NCBI GenBank assembly: GCA_965211775.1
Contig: OZ242974.1
Span: 2,604,001 to 2,668,000 of the forward strand
Direction: 5' to 3'
DNA from: Thiodiazotropha sp040506975
GTDB taxonomy: Bacteria; Pseudomonadota; Gammaproteobacteria; Chromatiales; Chromatiaceae
Length of the DNA: 64,000 nucleotides
Shown here: in pieces, positions 43,089 through 52,487 of the stretch
How the letters are laid out: each line of letters opens with the position of its first letter
Position numbering within the stretch: the first letter of the stretch is position 1
The notes under the pieces: model-generated
Database searches by the model: none
What the model was told of the DNA's origin: nothing
The model's input: the letters and a program-made list of their open reading frames with translations, nothing else
Program-made: the position numbers and the translations under genes

Positions 43089-45176
43089 ATGAAATTTTTC
43101 AAGGTTATTCTGCTCAGCTCGCTGTTTCTGTGCAGCAATACGGCGCTATGGGCCAATCGCCAGGTTGTCCCGATCAGCGAGCTGCAACCGACTCCGGAGC
43201 AGCAGCAAACGGCAAACGTCATCGTCAAGGTTATCGAAAAATACCATTACAAAGAGGTGGCGCTCGACGATGCCATGTCTAAGATGATCCTGGATCGTTA
43301 TTTCGACACCCTCGATCCCAACCGCTCATTCTTTCGCGCCAGAGATATCGTACGCTTCTCACTCTATCAGGATAAACTCGATGACTACCTGAAAAATGCC
43401 AGAATCGAGCCCGCCTTCGAGATTTTTCGCCTCTATCGCAAGCGTGTGGCGGAGGCGGTGGCTCATGCGCAAAAACTGGTTGATAAAGCGTTCGATTTCA
43501 CGATCGATGAGAGTTATCGATTCGAGCGTGACAATGAACCCTGGCCTCAAACCCGTACTGAGCTGCAGGAGATATGGCGCAAGCGGGTAAAGAATGATTT
43601 CCTCAATCTGCGGTTGATGGATAAAGAAGACGATGAGATTCGTAAAACCCTGCGTGAACGTTATAAACGTTTGCTGAGCCGGGTTGAGCAGTTCGATGCC
43701 AACGATGTTTTTCAGACCTTCATCAACGCCTATACCCTGAGTCTGGAACCCCACACCAGTTATATGTCGCCGAGCACATCGGAAAACTTCGATATCAGCA
43801 TGCGCCTCTCCCTGGAAGGCATAGGCGCAGTACTCAAGGATGAAGACGGCTTTACCGTGGTCCAGAAGACAGTGATAGGCGGACCCGCTGAACAGAGTGA
43901 TCTGCTGCATTCGGGGGATCGTATTGTCGGTGTCGGACAGGGGCTGGAGGGTGAGATCATCGATATCGTCGGTTGGCGATTGCAGGATGTGGTGGAGCAG
44001 ATCCGCGGTCCCAAGGGCTCGGTCGTCAGGCTCGACATCCTGCCAAAGGGGACTGAAACCGGTTCCAAGCGCAAAACCATCACGCTCGTGCGCAATAAGA
44101 TAAAGCTAGAGGAGCAGGCGGCGAAGAGCTATATCATCGAAGACCTGGACGGGATGAAGGGTATGCGCATCGGTGTTGTCGAAGTACCGACTTTCTACCG
44201 TGATTTCGCCGCCGAGGCGAGAGGGGATGAGGATTTCCGCAGCACCACCAGGGATGTTCGCAACCTCCTGGGTGATCTGAAGCAGCAGGGTGTCAACGGC
44301 ATCGTCATCGATCTGCGGGAAAACGGTGGCGGCTCGCTATCCGAAGCGACCGAACTGACAGGGTTGTTCATCGATTCCGGGCCGGTGGTTCAGATCAAGG
44401 ACGCCTTCGGTAAGATCGAGATCGAGCAGGATCCGGATCAAACCATAGCCTACGAGGGACCTTTGGCGGTTTTGGTCGATCGCAACAGTGCCTCTGCCTC
44501 GGAGATATTTGCCGGCGCCATCCAGGATTACAAGCGGGGCATCGTCATCGGCGAACCCACTTTCGGTAAGGGAACCGTGCAGACGTTGGTGGATCTGGGG
44601 CGCTTCGTGCCCGGCCGCAAGAAAGACCTGGGCCGATTGCGCCTGACCATGGCGCAGTTCTTCCGCATCAATGGCGGCAGCACCCAGCACCGGGGAGTGG
44701 TGCCCGATATTCAGTTTCCAATGGCGAAATTCTCAGAAGACTTCGGGGAGCGTTCATTGGAGAATGCGCTGCCCTGGGCACAGATCAGACCGGCCAATTT
44801 CGCCATCAAAGGGAAATGGGCCGTACCCCATCTCATTGATAACCACATGAGCCGGGTTGAGCATGATCCCGGATTCGAAATGCTGGTCGATCGGGAAAAA
44901 CGCTTTCAGGCACTGGACAAGCGTACAGAGACAAGTCTGCTGGAGAGCCGTCGCCGGTCTGAATGGGATGATCGCGAGCAGGAGCAGCTGGTGCACAAGA
45001 ACCGGTTCAGGGCGTCGCAAGGTTTGCAGGCAATCAAATCCATCGACCAGGAAGACATAGATGTTGATGTTGATGACAAGGAATCGGAAGCGACACAACG
45101 CATCGAGTTGAACGAAGCGGCCCGCATTCTGACGGACTCGATCCGAATGCAGGCGCCAAGGGCGGTGATGCGCTAG
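43089..45176 (+). CDS. prc: Tail-specific protease Prc (Tsp)
   Basis: About 695 residues from ATG 43089 (MKFFKVILLSSLFLCSNTAL), which gives a clean signal peptide; an earlier in-frame start at 43035 adds 18 residues before it. Domains in order are an N-terminal helical region, a PDZ domain (about 225-315; GIGAVLKDEDGFTVV), the S41 catalytic core with serine in DRNSASASEIFAGAIQDY and lysine in GEPTFGKGTVQ, and the C-terminal DUF3340 region. Prc degrades periplasmic proteins with nonpolar C-termini and trims PBP3 and murein hydrolases. Length and motifs are normal. Confidence 0.94.
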   Translation: MKFFKVILLSSLFLCSNTALWANRQVVPISELQPTPEQQQTANVIVKVIEKYHYKEVALDDAMSKMILDRYFDTLDPNRSFFRARDIVRFSLYQDKLDDYLKNARIEPAFEIFRLYRKRVAEAVAHAQKLVDKAFDFTIDESYRFERDNEPWPQTRTELQEIWRKRVKNDFLNLRLMDKEDDEIRKTLRERYKRLLSRVEQFDANDVFQTFINAYTLSLEPHTSYMSPSTSENFDISMRLSLEGIGAVLKDEDGFTVVQKTVIGGPAEQSDLLHSGDRIVGVGQGLEGEIIDIVGWRLQDVVEQIRGPKGSVVRLDILPKGTETGSKRKTITLVRNKIKLEEQAAKSYIIEDLDGMKGMRIGVVEVPTFYRDFAAEARGDEDFRSTTRDVRNLLGDLKQQGVNGIVIDLRENGGGSLSEATELTGLFIDSGPVVQIKDAFGKIEIEQDPDQTIAYEGPLAVLVDRNSASASEIFAGAIQDYKRGIVIGEPTFGKGTVQTLVDLGRFVPGRKKDLGRLRLTMAQFFRINGGSTQHRGVVPDIQFPMAKFSEDFGERSLENALPWAQIRPANFAIKGKWAVPHLIDNHMSRVEHDPGFEMLVDREKRFQALDKRTETSLLESRRRSEWDDREQEQLVHKNRFRASQGLQAIKSIDQEDIDVDVDDKESEATQRIELNEAARILTDSIRMQAPRAVMR

Positions 45177-45295
45177 CCTGCAAAAGCATGCTTCAAAATG
45201 ACAATTGATGGTATGATGCGTGCCTTCAGTCTACGCCCCTGTGCGGCATAAGTTCACCTGGCCTGTATATTGCCTCATTGCATGTTTACAAGTTA

Positions 45296-45587
45296 GGGCC
45301 TGTTAACACTAATCCAATCGGCCCTGTTGTGCCTGAAAAAGCGCCAATCAAGGCGCGAGGAGAGAGGTTTGGTGATTCCAAATGAACGATGAGCAACGCC
45401 GAGTGGCGCTTTTTCAGGCGCACCCCAAGGGCACTTCCTTCGGGGCGCAACCCGAAGGGCTGGGGCTATTTTTCCGCCCAGCGGCGTTATCATTCGCTCA
45501 TGTAGCATAACTATACCTCGCTCATTCTGCCTTGCTGGGCAAAAAAATAGTCCCAGCAGGGCCGATTGGATTAGTGTTAACAGGCCC
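45296..45587. mobile_element. MITE-like element (292 bp) with perfect 31-bp ends
   Basis: The terminal inverted repeats at 45296-45326 and 45557-45587 match at all 31 positions and begin GGGCCTGTTAACAC. TA flanks both ends (45294-45295 and 45588-45589), as in Tc1/mariner-IS630 insertion. There is no transposase. Inside are a 16-bp perfect inverted repeat (GCCTGAAAAAGCGCCA at 45331-45346, complement at 45404-45419) and a second looser one. It sits between prc and gshA and may have displaced the gshA promoter. Confidence 0.85.
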
Positions 45588-45605
45588 TAAGTCAGAATCA
45601 TCAAT

Positions 45606-47276
45606 TTGGTTCCGGCCTCAATCCAACCTATTACATGGACTGCTCCCGGTTTGTATACAATACTTGAACAACGTTTGGAAAAACTGCGTCAAGCAGATCA
45701 GGCCGGGCTGCTGAGAGGGGGGCTGATAGGCCTGGAAAAAGAGGGGTTGCGGGTATCCCCGTCCGGCTGTATCTCGCAAAACAGACATCCCGGGGCGTTG
45801 GGGTCCGCCCTGACCAACAGGTACATTACGACGGATTATTCCGAAGCCCTGACCGAAATCATCACGCCACCTTCAGCGGATCGTGAAGAGCCGTTACGGT
45901 TTTTGTCCGAGGCGCACCATTTCCTCTACCAGCACCTGGGTGATGAGATCCTCTGGTCAACCAGTATGCCCTGCATAGTCGAAAGCGATGAACTGATTCC
46001 GATCGCAGAATATGGCGACTCCAATGCCGGTATGATGAAAACCGTTTACCGCAGAGGGCTGGGTCACCGCTACGGCAGAATTATGCAGGTGATAGCAGGG
46101 GTCCATTTCAACTATTCTATACCACTGCCGTTCTGGCAGGTGTTTCAGCACTTGGAACAGGATGAAACACCGATACAGACTTTTATTTCGGAATCCTATT
46201 TCGCCATGCTGCGCAACCTGCAGCGGGTCGGTTGGCTGATCCCCTACCTGTTCGGGGCTTCGCCTGCGGTGTGTAAATCCTTTCTCGGAGGCAGACCTAC
46301 CACGCTGCAGGTGTTTGATGAATACAGTTACTACTCCCCCTATGCCACCTCTTTAAGGATGGGGGATATCGGTTACCAGAACAGTAAGGAACAGGGTACC
46401 GGTATCAAAGCCTGTTACGATTGCCTCAGCGCCTACATCGAAACCCTCTCCCGGGCCATCGAAACACCCTGTCCGATCTATCAAGCCATTGGGGTGAAGG
46501 TCGATGGTCGTTATGAGCAACTGAACGCCAATATTCTGCAGATCGAGAACGAGTACTACAGTACGGTGCGTCCCAAACAGATTCCCGAGATGATGGAGAA
46601 GCCGATCCATGCCCTGCAACGTCGTGGAGTGCGTTATGTGGAATTGCGCTCCCTGGATGTGAATGTCTTTCATCCACTGGGTATCGCAGAAGAGCAGATA
46701 TTTTTTATCGAGGCCCTGATGCTGATGTGTCTGTTGCATGCAAGTCCGGCGATCAATGTGGCGGAACAGAAGGAGATCGACTGGAACGAGTTGACGGCCG
46801 CCCACCAGGGAAGAAAGCCCGGATTGATGTTGCAGCGTAACGGAGAGAAGGTTGATTTACGGAGTTGGGGATTGGAGATTTGCGACGCCATGCTGCCCCT
46901 ATGCGAACTGTTGGAGGCGGGCATGCCGGGCAATCCCTACAGCGAAAGCCTGATGATACAGCGCTATCGCCTGCAGGATGCCGATCTGACTCCGTCGGCG
47001 CGCATGCTCGCGGAGATGCGTGGCAATGGGGAGAGTTTTTTCCAGTTTGCCCAGCGTATGTCGAAGCAGCACCAACACACATTTATGCAGCAGGAGCACT
47101 CAAGTCAGGATCAACTGTTGCTGCGTCAGGAGGCGGCCGATTCATGGCAGCGCCAGCGGGAGTTGGAGGCATCAGACAGAGTCAGTTTTGATCTGTTCCT
47201 GGAGGACTACTTCGCTCAACAGCTCGATGAGGACCTATCCCGCAAAGTAGAAAAGAGAAGCATATCGGCAAGCTGA
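45606..47276 (+). CDS. gshA: Glutamate-cysteine ligase (proteobacterial type)
   Basis: Up to 556 residues, starting at TTG 45606 in the longest form. The family usually begins near LYTILEQRLEKL, so TTG 45651 (about 541 residues) is a good alternative. Conserved blocks are GGLIGLEKEGLRVSPSG, TDYSEALTEIITPP, IMQVIAGVHFNYSIP and RRGVRYVELRSLDVNVF. The enzyme joins glutamate and cysteine, the first step of glutathione synthesis. The gene begins 19 bp after the MITE, and no strong ribosome site is visible before either start. It leads a group with sulfur genes (metZ, persulfide dioxygenase-like). Confidence 0.93.
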   Translation: MVPASIQPITWTAPGLYTILEQRLEKLRQADQAGLLRGGLIGLEKEGLRVSPSGCISQNRHPGALGSALTNRYITTDYSEALTEIITPPSADREEPLRFLSEAHHFLYQHLGDEILWSTSMPCIVESDELIPIAEYGDSNAGMMKTVYRRGLGHRYGRIMQVIAGVHFNYSIPLPFWQVFQHLEQDETPIQTFISESYFAMLRNLQRVGWLIPYLFGASPAVCKSFLGGRPTTLQVFDEYSYYSPYATSLRMGDIGYQNSKEQGTGIKACYDCLSAYIETLSRAIETPCPIYQAIGVKVDGRYEQLNANILQIENEYYSTVRPKQIPEMMEKPIHALQRRGVRYVELRSLDVNVFHPLGIAEEQIFFIEALMLMCLLHASPAINVAEQKEIDWNELTAAHQGRKPGLMLQRNGEKVDLRSWGLEICDAMLPLCELLEAGMPGNPYSESLMIQRYRLQDADLTPSARMLAEMRGNGESFFQFAQRMSKQHQHTFMQQEHSSQDQLLLRQEAADSWQRQRELEASDRVSFDLFLEDYFAQQLDEDLSRKVEKRSISAS

Positions 47277-47342
47277 GTTGTAGAATGGCGCTCATGTAAC
47301 GACACGACGAATCAGGAAATATATGAAGAACGAGGATGGGTT

Positions 47343-48533
47343 ATGGGGGAACAGAACTATGGAGATTGGGGGTTTTCTACCCAGGCTGTGCGCGTAGGAC
47401 ACCACCGAACACCGGAAGGTGAGCATGCTGAGCCGATCTTTCCGACTTCCAGCTTCGTCTTCCGTAGCGCCGCCGAGGCCGCGGCGCGGTTCAGTGGTGA
47501 TGAGCCGGGCAACATCTATTCACGTTTCACCAATCCCACGGTAAGAACCTTCGAAGAGCGACTGGCGGCGTTGGAGGGAGGAGAGTGTTGCGTCGCTACC
47601 GCGTCCGGCATGTCGGCAATCATGTCGACCTGCATCGGCTTACTGCAGACGGGTGACCACATTGTCTCTTCGCAAAGCGTGTTCGGGTCGACCACGATGC
47701 TGTTCAACAAGTATCTCACCCGATTCGGCATCGAGACCAGTTATGTCGACCTCAATGATCCGCAGGCCTGGGAGGCCGCGCTTCGTCCGGAAACGAAACT
47801 GCTGTTTCTCGAGACCCCTTCCAACCCACTGACAGATGTGGCTGATATCACTCACTTGAGTGAGTTGGCGCATGCCCGTGATTGCCTGCTGGTGGTGGAC
47901 AACTGCTTTTGCACGCCTGCCCTGCAGCAACCACTCAAGTTGGGGGCGGACATCGTCATTCACTCGGCAACAAAGTTTCTGGATGGCCAGGGGCGTTGTG
48001 TCGGGGGGGCTGTGGTGGGCAGTCAAGAAGTGGTTGGCGATGCTGTGTTCGGGGTACTGCGAACCGCAGGTCCAACCATGAGTCCATTCAATGCCTGGGT
48101 CTTCCTTAAGGGGCTTGAAACACTCGAACTGCGTATGCAAGCCCACTCACGCAATGCCCAGGTACTGGCCGAATGGCTGGAGCGGCATCCGCAGGTCGAG
48201 CGTGTCTATTTTCCCGGTCTTGCGAGTCATCCTCAACACGCCCTGGCGATGAAACAGCAGCGTGCGCCCGGCAGTATTGTCTCTTTCGATGTCAAGGGTG
48301 GGCAGCCGGCGGCATGGACAGTCATCGATTCCACCCGGGTACTCTCAATCACAGCCAATCTTGGGGATACCAAGACGACCATCACCCATCCGGCGACCAC
48401 GACACACGGTAGATTGACACCCGAGGAACGAGGCCAGGCCGGAATACAAAACGGTCTGGTGCGTATCGCTGTGGGACTGGAAAATATTGAGGATATCAAA
48501 AACGATTTGGCCCGCGGTCTCGATAGTTTGTGA
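47343..48533 (+). CDS. metZ: O-succinylhomoserine sulfhydrylase
   Basis: A 396-residue PLP enzyme of the Cys/Met metabolism family. The PLP lysine is in HSATKFLDGQGR. Other motifs are YSRFTNPTVRTFEERLAALE, ETPSNPLTDVADI, LVVDNCFCTPALQQPLKLGA and SLGDTKTTITHP-like ANLGDTKTTITHPATT. MetZ makes homocysteine directly from O-succinylhomoserine and sulfide. Its stop overlaps the next start (GTGA), forming an operon with a methyltransferase. The alternative, cystathionine gamma-synthase, is less likely because of the MetZ-typical N-terminus. Confidence 0.88.
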   Translation: MGEQNYGDWGFSTQAVRVGHHRTPEGEHAEPIFPTSSFVFRSAAEAAARFSGDEPGNIYSRFTNPTVRTFEERLAALEGGECCVATASGMSAIMSTCIGLLQTGDHIVSSQSVFGSTTMLFNKYLTRFGIETSYVDLNDPQAWEAALRPETKLLFLETPSNPLTDVADITHLSELAHARDCLLVVDNCFCTPALQQPLKLGADIVIHSATKFLDGQGRCVGGAVVGSQEVVGDAVFGVLRTAGPTMSPFNAWVFLKGLETLELRMQAHSRNAQVLAEWLERHPQVERVYFPGLASHPQHALAMKQQRAPGSIVSFDVKGGQPAAWTVIDSTRVLSITANLGDTKTTITHPATTTHGRLTPEERGQAGIQNGLVRIAVGLENIEDIKNDLARGLDSL

Positions 48534-49120
48534 ACAGCAACGATTTTCAAAGCCTGCGTGACAAGTGGGACAGGCGCCATGCCGATGCGGATAAACGTCC
48601 CACTCCCGCACAGGTTCTGGAAAAAAATCTACATCTACTGCCAGCCAAGGGTATGGCACTGGATCTTGCCTGTGGAATAGGAGGCAATGCGCTGACCCTG
48701 GCGCGTCACGGACTGGATACAGTGGCATGGGATATCTCCCCTGTCGCCATTCAGCGGCTTAAGACCTATGCCGCAGAAGCGGGATTGAAAAATCTATCAA
48801 CAGAAGTGCGTGATGTAGAACGGTTGCCTCCATTACCCGACAGCTTTGATCTGATAGTCGTCAGTTATTATCTTGAGAGGACCTTGATACCCGATCTGAT
48901 CGAGGCGTTGTCACCGGGTGGTTTGATCTTCTATCAGACCTTTATACAGGCTGCCGTGTCGAACCTGGGACCGAGTGACCCGGCCTTCAGATTGGCGGAT
49001 AATGAGCTGTTGCAACTGTTCTCCAGTTTGAAACTGCGATATTACCGTGAGGAGAATCTGTTGGGTAACCTGGAGGAAGGTACGCGGGATGTGGCTATGC
49101 TGGTAGCGGAAAAGTCATGA
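48530..49120 (+). CDS. Class I SAM-dependent methyltransferase
   Basis: A 196-residue Rossmann-fold methyltransferase starting at GTG 48530. Motif I is ALDLACGIGGNALTLARHG, motif II includes VAWDISPVAIQRL, and motif IV is FDLIVVSYYLERTLIPDLIE. The family is near TehB/tellurite-resistance-like methyltransferases, but the substrate cannot be read from the sequence. Overlap with metZ suggests coupling to sulfur amino acid metabolism. Confidence 0.8.
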   Translation: MNSNDFQSLRDKWDRRHADADKRPTPAQVLEKNLHLLPAKGMALDLACGIGGNALTLARHGLDTVAWDISPVAIQRLKTYAAEAGLKNLSTEVRDVERLPPLPDSFDLIVVSYYLERTLIPDLIEALSPGGLIFYQTFIQAAVSNLGPSDPAFRLADNELLQLFSSLKLRYYREENLLGNLEEGTRDVAMLVAEKS

Positions 49121-49236
49121 CAAACGGTGATTGGCCTTCATTTGCGGCCGGTCAGGTAGATTGCGGCTCTACCGCTATGAATGATGATGTACAAAAAAAG
49201 TCGTAACTGAATAGTATTTTGGATCCGATACGCGGT

Positions 49237-49440
49237 CTAGTGGGCCACGTGGGTGAAGTCAGTGCCCGGATGTAGTCCGAAGGCCTGTTCCAGGTTCAGC
49301 TCTTCAATCAGCTGGTCACCAGCCTGCAGGCCATATTCACGCTGTATTTCGCCAAGCAGCAGGCGCACTGCATTGCGGTTGTAACCGCTGCCGAAGCTGA
49401 TCTGTTGTTTGATAATCTCGCGTGCCTTGTCGATAGTCAT
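49237..49440 (-). CDS. Small conserved-looking hypothetical protein
   Basis: A 67-residue protein from ATG 49440 (MTIDKAREIIKQQISFGSGY) ending in DFTHVAH. It is helical, soluble and rich in charged residues. A longer frame begins at 49536 but adds unlikely sequence. It is divergent from the persulfide dioxygenase-like gene. I do not recognise the family; the sensible codon use and clean ends support a real gene. Confidence 0.55.
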   Translation of the reverse strand: MTIDKAREIIKQQISFGSGYNRNAVRLLLGEIQREYGLQAGDQLIEELNLEQAFGLHPGTDFTHVAH

Positions 49441-49582
49441 GGGTAAATCACCATACGTTATTGGAAATAGTAGCAAACCATCGGCTGAACATTTCCCTGA
49501 AACCCCCTGGGTTGAATGATCTTTGACTACCCACATCTAATGACAATAATACACCTCATCAGGGGCGTAGGCGGTAACTATT

Positions 49583-50275
49583 GTGAAGATACACATACGA
49601 CAGCTATTCGACTGGCAATCGAGCACCTATACCTACCTGGTATGGGAAGCAAACAGCCGCGAGGCGGCGATTATCGACTCTGTGAACGTACGGATCGAAC
49701 GTGATGCCAGGTTGATCGATGAATTGGACCTGACCCTGAAATTCGCCTTGGAAACCCATATTCACGCAGACCACATCACAGGAAGCGGACAGCTTCGCGA
49801 ACGGCTGGGCTGTCAAGTGGCGCTGCATGAAAAGGCGGCATGCGATTGCGCTGATCTCAAACTGAGCGATGGCGATATCGTTCATCTGGGTAATGCAAAG
49901 CTCGAGATCATCTACACGCCGGGGCATACCGATAACGATATCTCCATTCATGCCGAAGGAGTGGTTTTCACCGGCGATATCCTCTTGATACGCGGCAGTG
50001 GCCGTACTGACTTTCAGTCGGGGGATCCTGGCTTATCCTACGACTCAATCACCCAACGGTTGTTCACCCTTGCGGATGATACGGTGATATATCCAGCCCA
50101 TGATTATAACGGTTTCACCAGCAGCACGGTGGGCGAAGAGAAGCGTTGCAATCCCAGGTTGGGGAACGCAACCCCACGTAGTGACTATATTCAAATCATG
50201 CAGGCAATGAAGCTGGACAAGCCGGAGCACATGGATATCGCGATACCCGGTAACCTGTCGTGCGGCCTGAAATAA
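49583..50275 (+). CDS. Persulfide dioxygenase-like metallo-beta-lactamase-fold protein
   Basis: A 230-residue MBL-fold protein close in pattern to ETHE1/SdoA. The metal motif is THIHADHITGS, followed by YTPGHTDNDISIH, VFTGDILLIRGSGRTDFQSG and YPAHDYNGFTSSTV. In this family an iron site with two His and one Asp oxidises glutathione persulfide to sulfite and glutathione. That fits the nearby gshA. Glyoxalase II is less likely given the GSGRTDFQ motif. The stop overlaps the TPR gene start by one base (TAATG). Confidence 0.88.
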   Translation: MKIHIRQLFDWQSSTYTYLVWEANSREAAIIDSVNVRIERDARLIDELDLTLKFALETHIHADHITGSGQLRERLGCQVALHEKAACDCADLKLSDGDIVHLGNAKLEIIYTPGHTDNDISIHAEGVVFTGDILLIRGSGRTDFQSGDPGLSYDSITQRLFTLADDTVIYPAHDYNGFTSSTVGEEKRCNPRLGNATPRSDYIQIMQAMKLDKPEHMDIAIPGNLSCGLK

Positions 50276-50580
50276 TGCAACGGGAAAACCTGGAGAAAAT
50301 GCTCGAACAGGGGAACGACAACGCCCTGTTACGCTATACATTGGGTTCGCTCTGTTTGAAGGAAAAGGATGCGGATATGGCGGTAAGGCATCTGGCCGAG
50401 GCGCTGAAACAAGATCCGAACCATTCAGCAAGTTGGAAATTGTATGGTAAGGCGCTGGCCGCGTTGAACAGGGAGGAAGAGGCAAGGAAGGCCTATCGGC
50501 AGGGGATTGCCGTAGCCGAGGCCCGCGGAGATGTCCAGGCAGCCAAAGAGATGGGTGTCTTTTTGAAGCGGCTCGAATAA
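50275..50580 (+). CDS. Small tetratricopeptide-repeat protein
   Basis: A 101-residue protein starting MQRENLEKMLEQGNDNALLR. Two TPR units (about 15-48 and 49-82) have the pattern LGSLCLKEKDADMAVRHLAE then LYGKALAALNREEEARKAYR. It has no signal peptide, so it is a cytoplasmic protein-interaction module. One-base overlap with the persulfide dioxygenase-like gene suggests joint translation. Small TPR proteins of this kind follow MBL genes in several proteobacteria, but the partner is unknown. Confidence 0.75.
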   Translation: MQRENLEKMLEQGNDNALLRYTLGSLCLKEKDADMAVRHLAEALKQDPNHSASWKLYGKALAALNREEEARKAYRQGIAVAEARGDVQAAKEMGVFLKRLE

Positions 50581-50766
50581 GAATCTGAAAACGAGTTTAA
50601 ATATAGGACCGGCCGTGCTGAAAACAGGCATGTTAGTTTTAACCTGCGGTACCCGGTGGTCATCTCTATCAGACCGGCAATGACTATTGAGTTTCAATTA
50701 AATCGGAACCAATGATTGGTCAGCAATCACTTAAAAAATTCAAATAATCGAAGAGTCAAGACGGAT

Positions 50767-51705
50767 ATGGATCAACCCGATAAGCAACAGGTCAAAGAGT
50801 ACCTGCTACAACTGCAACAGACGATTTGCTGTGCCTTGGAAGAGGAGGATGGCAAAGCACGCTTTTTCCAGGATAGCTGGCAGCGTGAGCCCGGCGCGCA
50901 CCTGGGAGGAGGGGGTATCAGCGCGGTCCTCCAGGAGGGTGAAGTATTCGAACAGGCCGGAGTCAATTTTTCCCATGTCACCGGTGATCGGTTGCCCGGC
51001 TCGGCGACCGCACATCGACCGGAACTGGCGGGACGCGCTTTCGAAGCCATGGGTGTATCCTTGGTCATTCATCCCAACAACCCCTATGTACCCACATCGC
51101 ATGCCAATATCCGTTTTTTTATCGCAGAAAAAGCGGACCAGTCGCCGGTATGGTGGTTTGGCGGCGGTTTCGATCTCACGCCCTACTACGGTAATGACGA
51201 GGATTGCCGGCATTGGCACAAAATGGCCAATCTGGCCTGCCGCCCCTTTGGTGACGGCGTTTACGCCAAATACAAGGCCTGGTGCGATGACTATTTCTAT
51301 CTCAAACACCGCCAGGAGCCGCGCGGCATCGGCGGCCTCTTCTTCGATGATCTCAATGAGTGGGGATTTGAAAAGTGCTTCGATTTCATGCAGAGCGTGG
51401 GTGATCACTATCTTCTGGCCTACATGCCGATCGTAAAACGACGCCGCGATAGCAAGTATGGCGAGCGGGAGCGTAATTTTCAGCTCTATCGCCGCGGCCG
51501 ATACGTGGAGTTCAATCTGGTTTACGATCGGGGCACACTGTTCGGTCTGCAGTCGGGGGGGCGTACAGAATCGATACTGATGTCCCTGCCGCCCCTGGTG
51601 CGCTGGCAATACAATTGGCAGCCGGAGTCGGGCAGTGCGGAGGCGCTACTCTATGATCGTTATCTCAAGCCGAGGGAATGGTTAGGGCCCGTTGACAGGC
51701 CCTAG
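50767..51705 (+). CDS. hemF: Oxygen-dependent coproporphyrinogen III oxidase
   Basis: About 312 residues from ATG 50767 (MDQPDKQQVKEYLL). Landmarks are GISAVLQEGEVFEQAGVNFS, SLVIHPNNPYVPTSHANIRF, WWFGGGFDLTPYY and GRYVEFNLVYDRGTLFGLQS. HemF decarboxylates coproporphyrinogen III to protoporphyrinogen IX with oxygen, as a soluble dimer. The last residues are unusual: after the normal end PREWL, six residues GPVDRP and the stop are provided by a copy of the dispersed repeat at 51682-51705. The catalytic part is unaffected. Confidence 0.95.
   Translation: MDQPDKQQVKEYLLQLQQTICCALEEEDGKARFFQDSWQREPGAHLGGGGISAVLQEGEVFEQAGVNFSHVTGDRLPGSATAHRPELAGRAFEAMGVSLVIHPNNPYVPTSHANIRFFIAEKADQSPVWWFGGGFDLTPYYGNDEDCRHWHKMANLACRPFGDGVYAKYKAWCDDYFYLKHRQEPRGIGGLFFDDLNEWGFEKCFDFMQSVGDHYLLAYMPIVKRRRDSKYGERERNFQLYRRGRYVEFNLVYDRGTLFGLQSGGRTESILMSLPPLVRWQYNWQPESGSAEALLYDRYLKPREWLGPVDRP
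51682..51705. repeat. Short dispersed repeat forming the end of hemF
   Basis: TTAGGGCCCGTTGACAGGCC and then CTAG, a diverged relative of the MITE end with TAGGGCC/GGCCCTA borders. It supplies the hemF stop codon TAG. Confidence 0.55.
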
Positions 51706-51717
51706 CGAAATCACACC

Positions 51718-52308
51718 ATGAAACCCTACTCAGAAGCCTGTGATGAGAACAAAGCGCCCATCCTGGAAGTGCTTCTACGCCTGTTCCGTGATGTTCAGAC
51801 CGTCCTTGAGATCGGCAGCGGTACCGGTCAGCATGCGGTCCACTTCGCTGCCGCCATGTCCCACCTAACCTGGCAGACCAGTGACATGGAGGAGAATCAC
51901 CCGGGGATCCGTGCCTGGTTGCGGGAGGCCGCTCTGCCCAATGTCCGCAATCCGGTCGGGCTGGATGTGAGCCGTGCATGGCCTGCCGCGGAGTATGATG
52001 CGATCTTCAGTGCCAATACCACTCACATCATGTCATGGCCTGAAGTCGAACTGATGTTTCAGGGAGTCGGGCAGGTGCTGAAACGAGGAGGCTGTTTCGC
52101 GCTCTACGGCCCATTCAATTATCAGGGAGGGTATACCAGCGAAAGCAATCAACGGTTTGATCAGTGGCTGAAATCAAGGGATCCCTTGAGTGGTATTCGG
52201 GATTTCGAGATGCTTGATGAACTCGCCGCTGCAAATCATCTGATCCTCTCCGAGGATGTGGAGATGCCTGTGAATAACCGAATCCTGGTGTGGTTCAGGG
52301 ATCGCTGA
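51718..52308 (+). CDS. DUF938 family methyltransferase-like protein
   Basis: A 196-residue protein. The family start MKPYSEACDENKAPILEVL is followed by a SAM-binding motif VLEIGSGTGQHAVHFA, then SANTTHIMSWPEVELMF and YGPFNYQGGYTSESNQRFDQ. DUF938 proteins have a class I methyltransferase fold; their substrate is not known. It begins 12 bp after hemF and may be co-transcribed. The assignment to the family is firm. Confidence 0.88.
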   Translation: MKPYSEACDENKAPILEVLLRLFRDVQTVLEIGSGTGQHAVHFAAAMSHLTWQTSDMEENHPGIRAWLREAALPNVRNPVGLDVSRAWPAAEYDAIFSANTTHIMSWPEVELMFQGVGQVLKRGGCFALYGPFNYQGGYTSESNQRFDQWLKSRDPLSGIRDFEMLDELAAANHLILSEDVEMPVNNRILVWFRDR

Positions 52309-52389
52309 ACGGCACGCGAAGACTCTCGCAGAAGCAATCTCAGGCGTATTTAATCTGTTGAAAAACATGGAGATATCTTCTTCTCTTCC

Positions 52390-52469
52390 GGTTCAGGCGT
52401 GGTTCAGTTTCAACCTCGTAAGCTTTAACCATATCGAGAGAGTGACTCACAAGTCAGGATTAAAGCTTA
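52390..52469 (+). promoter_or_regulatory. Putative response-regulator operator upstream of phoPQ-like operon
   Basis: GGTTCAG occurs at 52390-52396 and 52401-52407, an 11-bp direct repeat typical of OmpR-family regulators. Further down, TAAGCTTTAA (52419-52428) and its complement TTAAAGCTTA (52460-52469) form an inverted repeat. The operon downstream includes an OmpR-family regulator, so autoregulation is plausible. Confidence 0.45.
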
Positions 52470-52487
52470 GAGACCAGGAGAGAAGAG

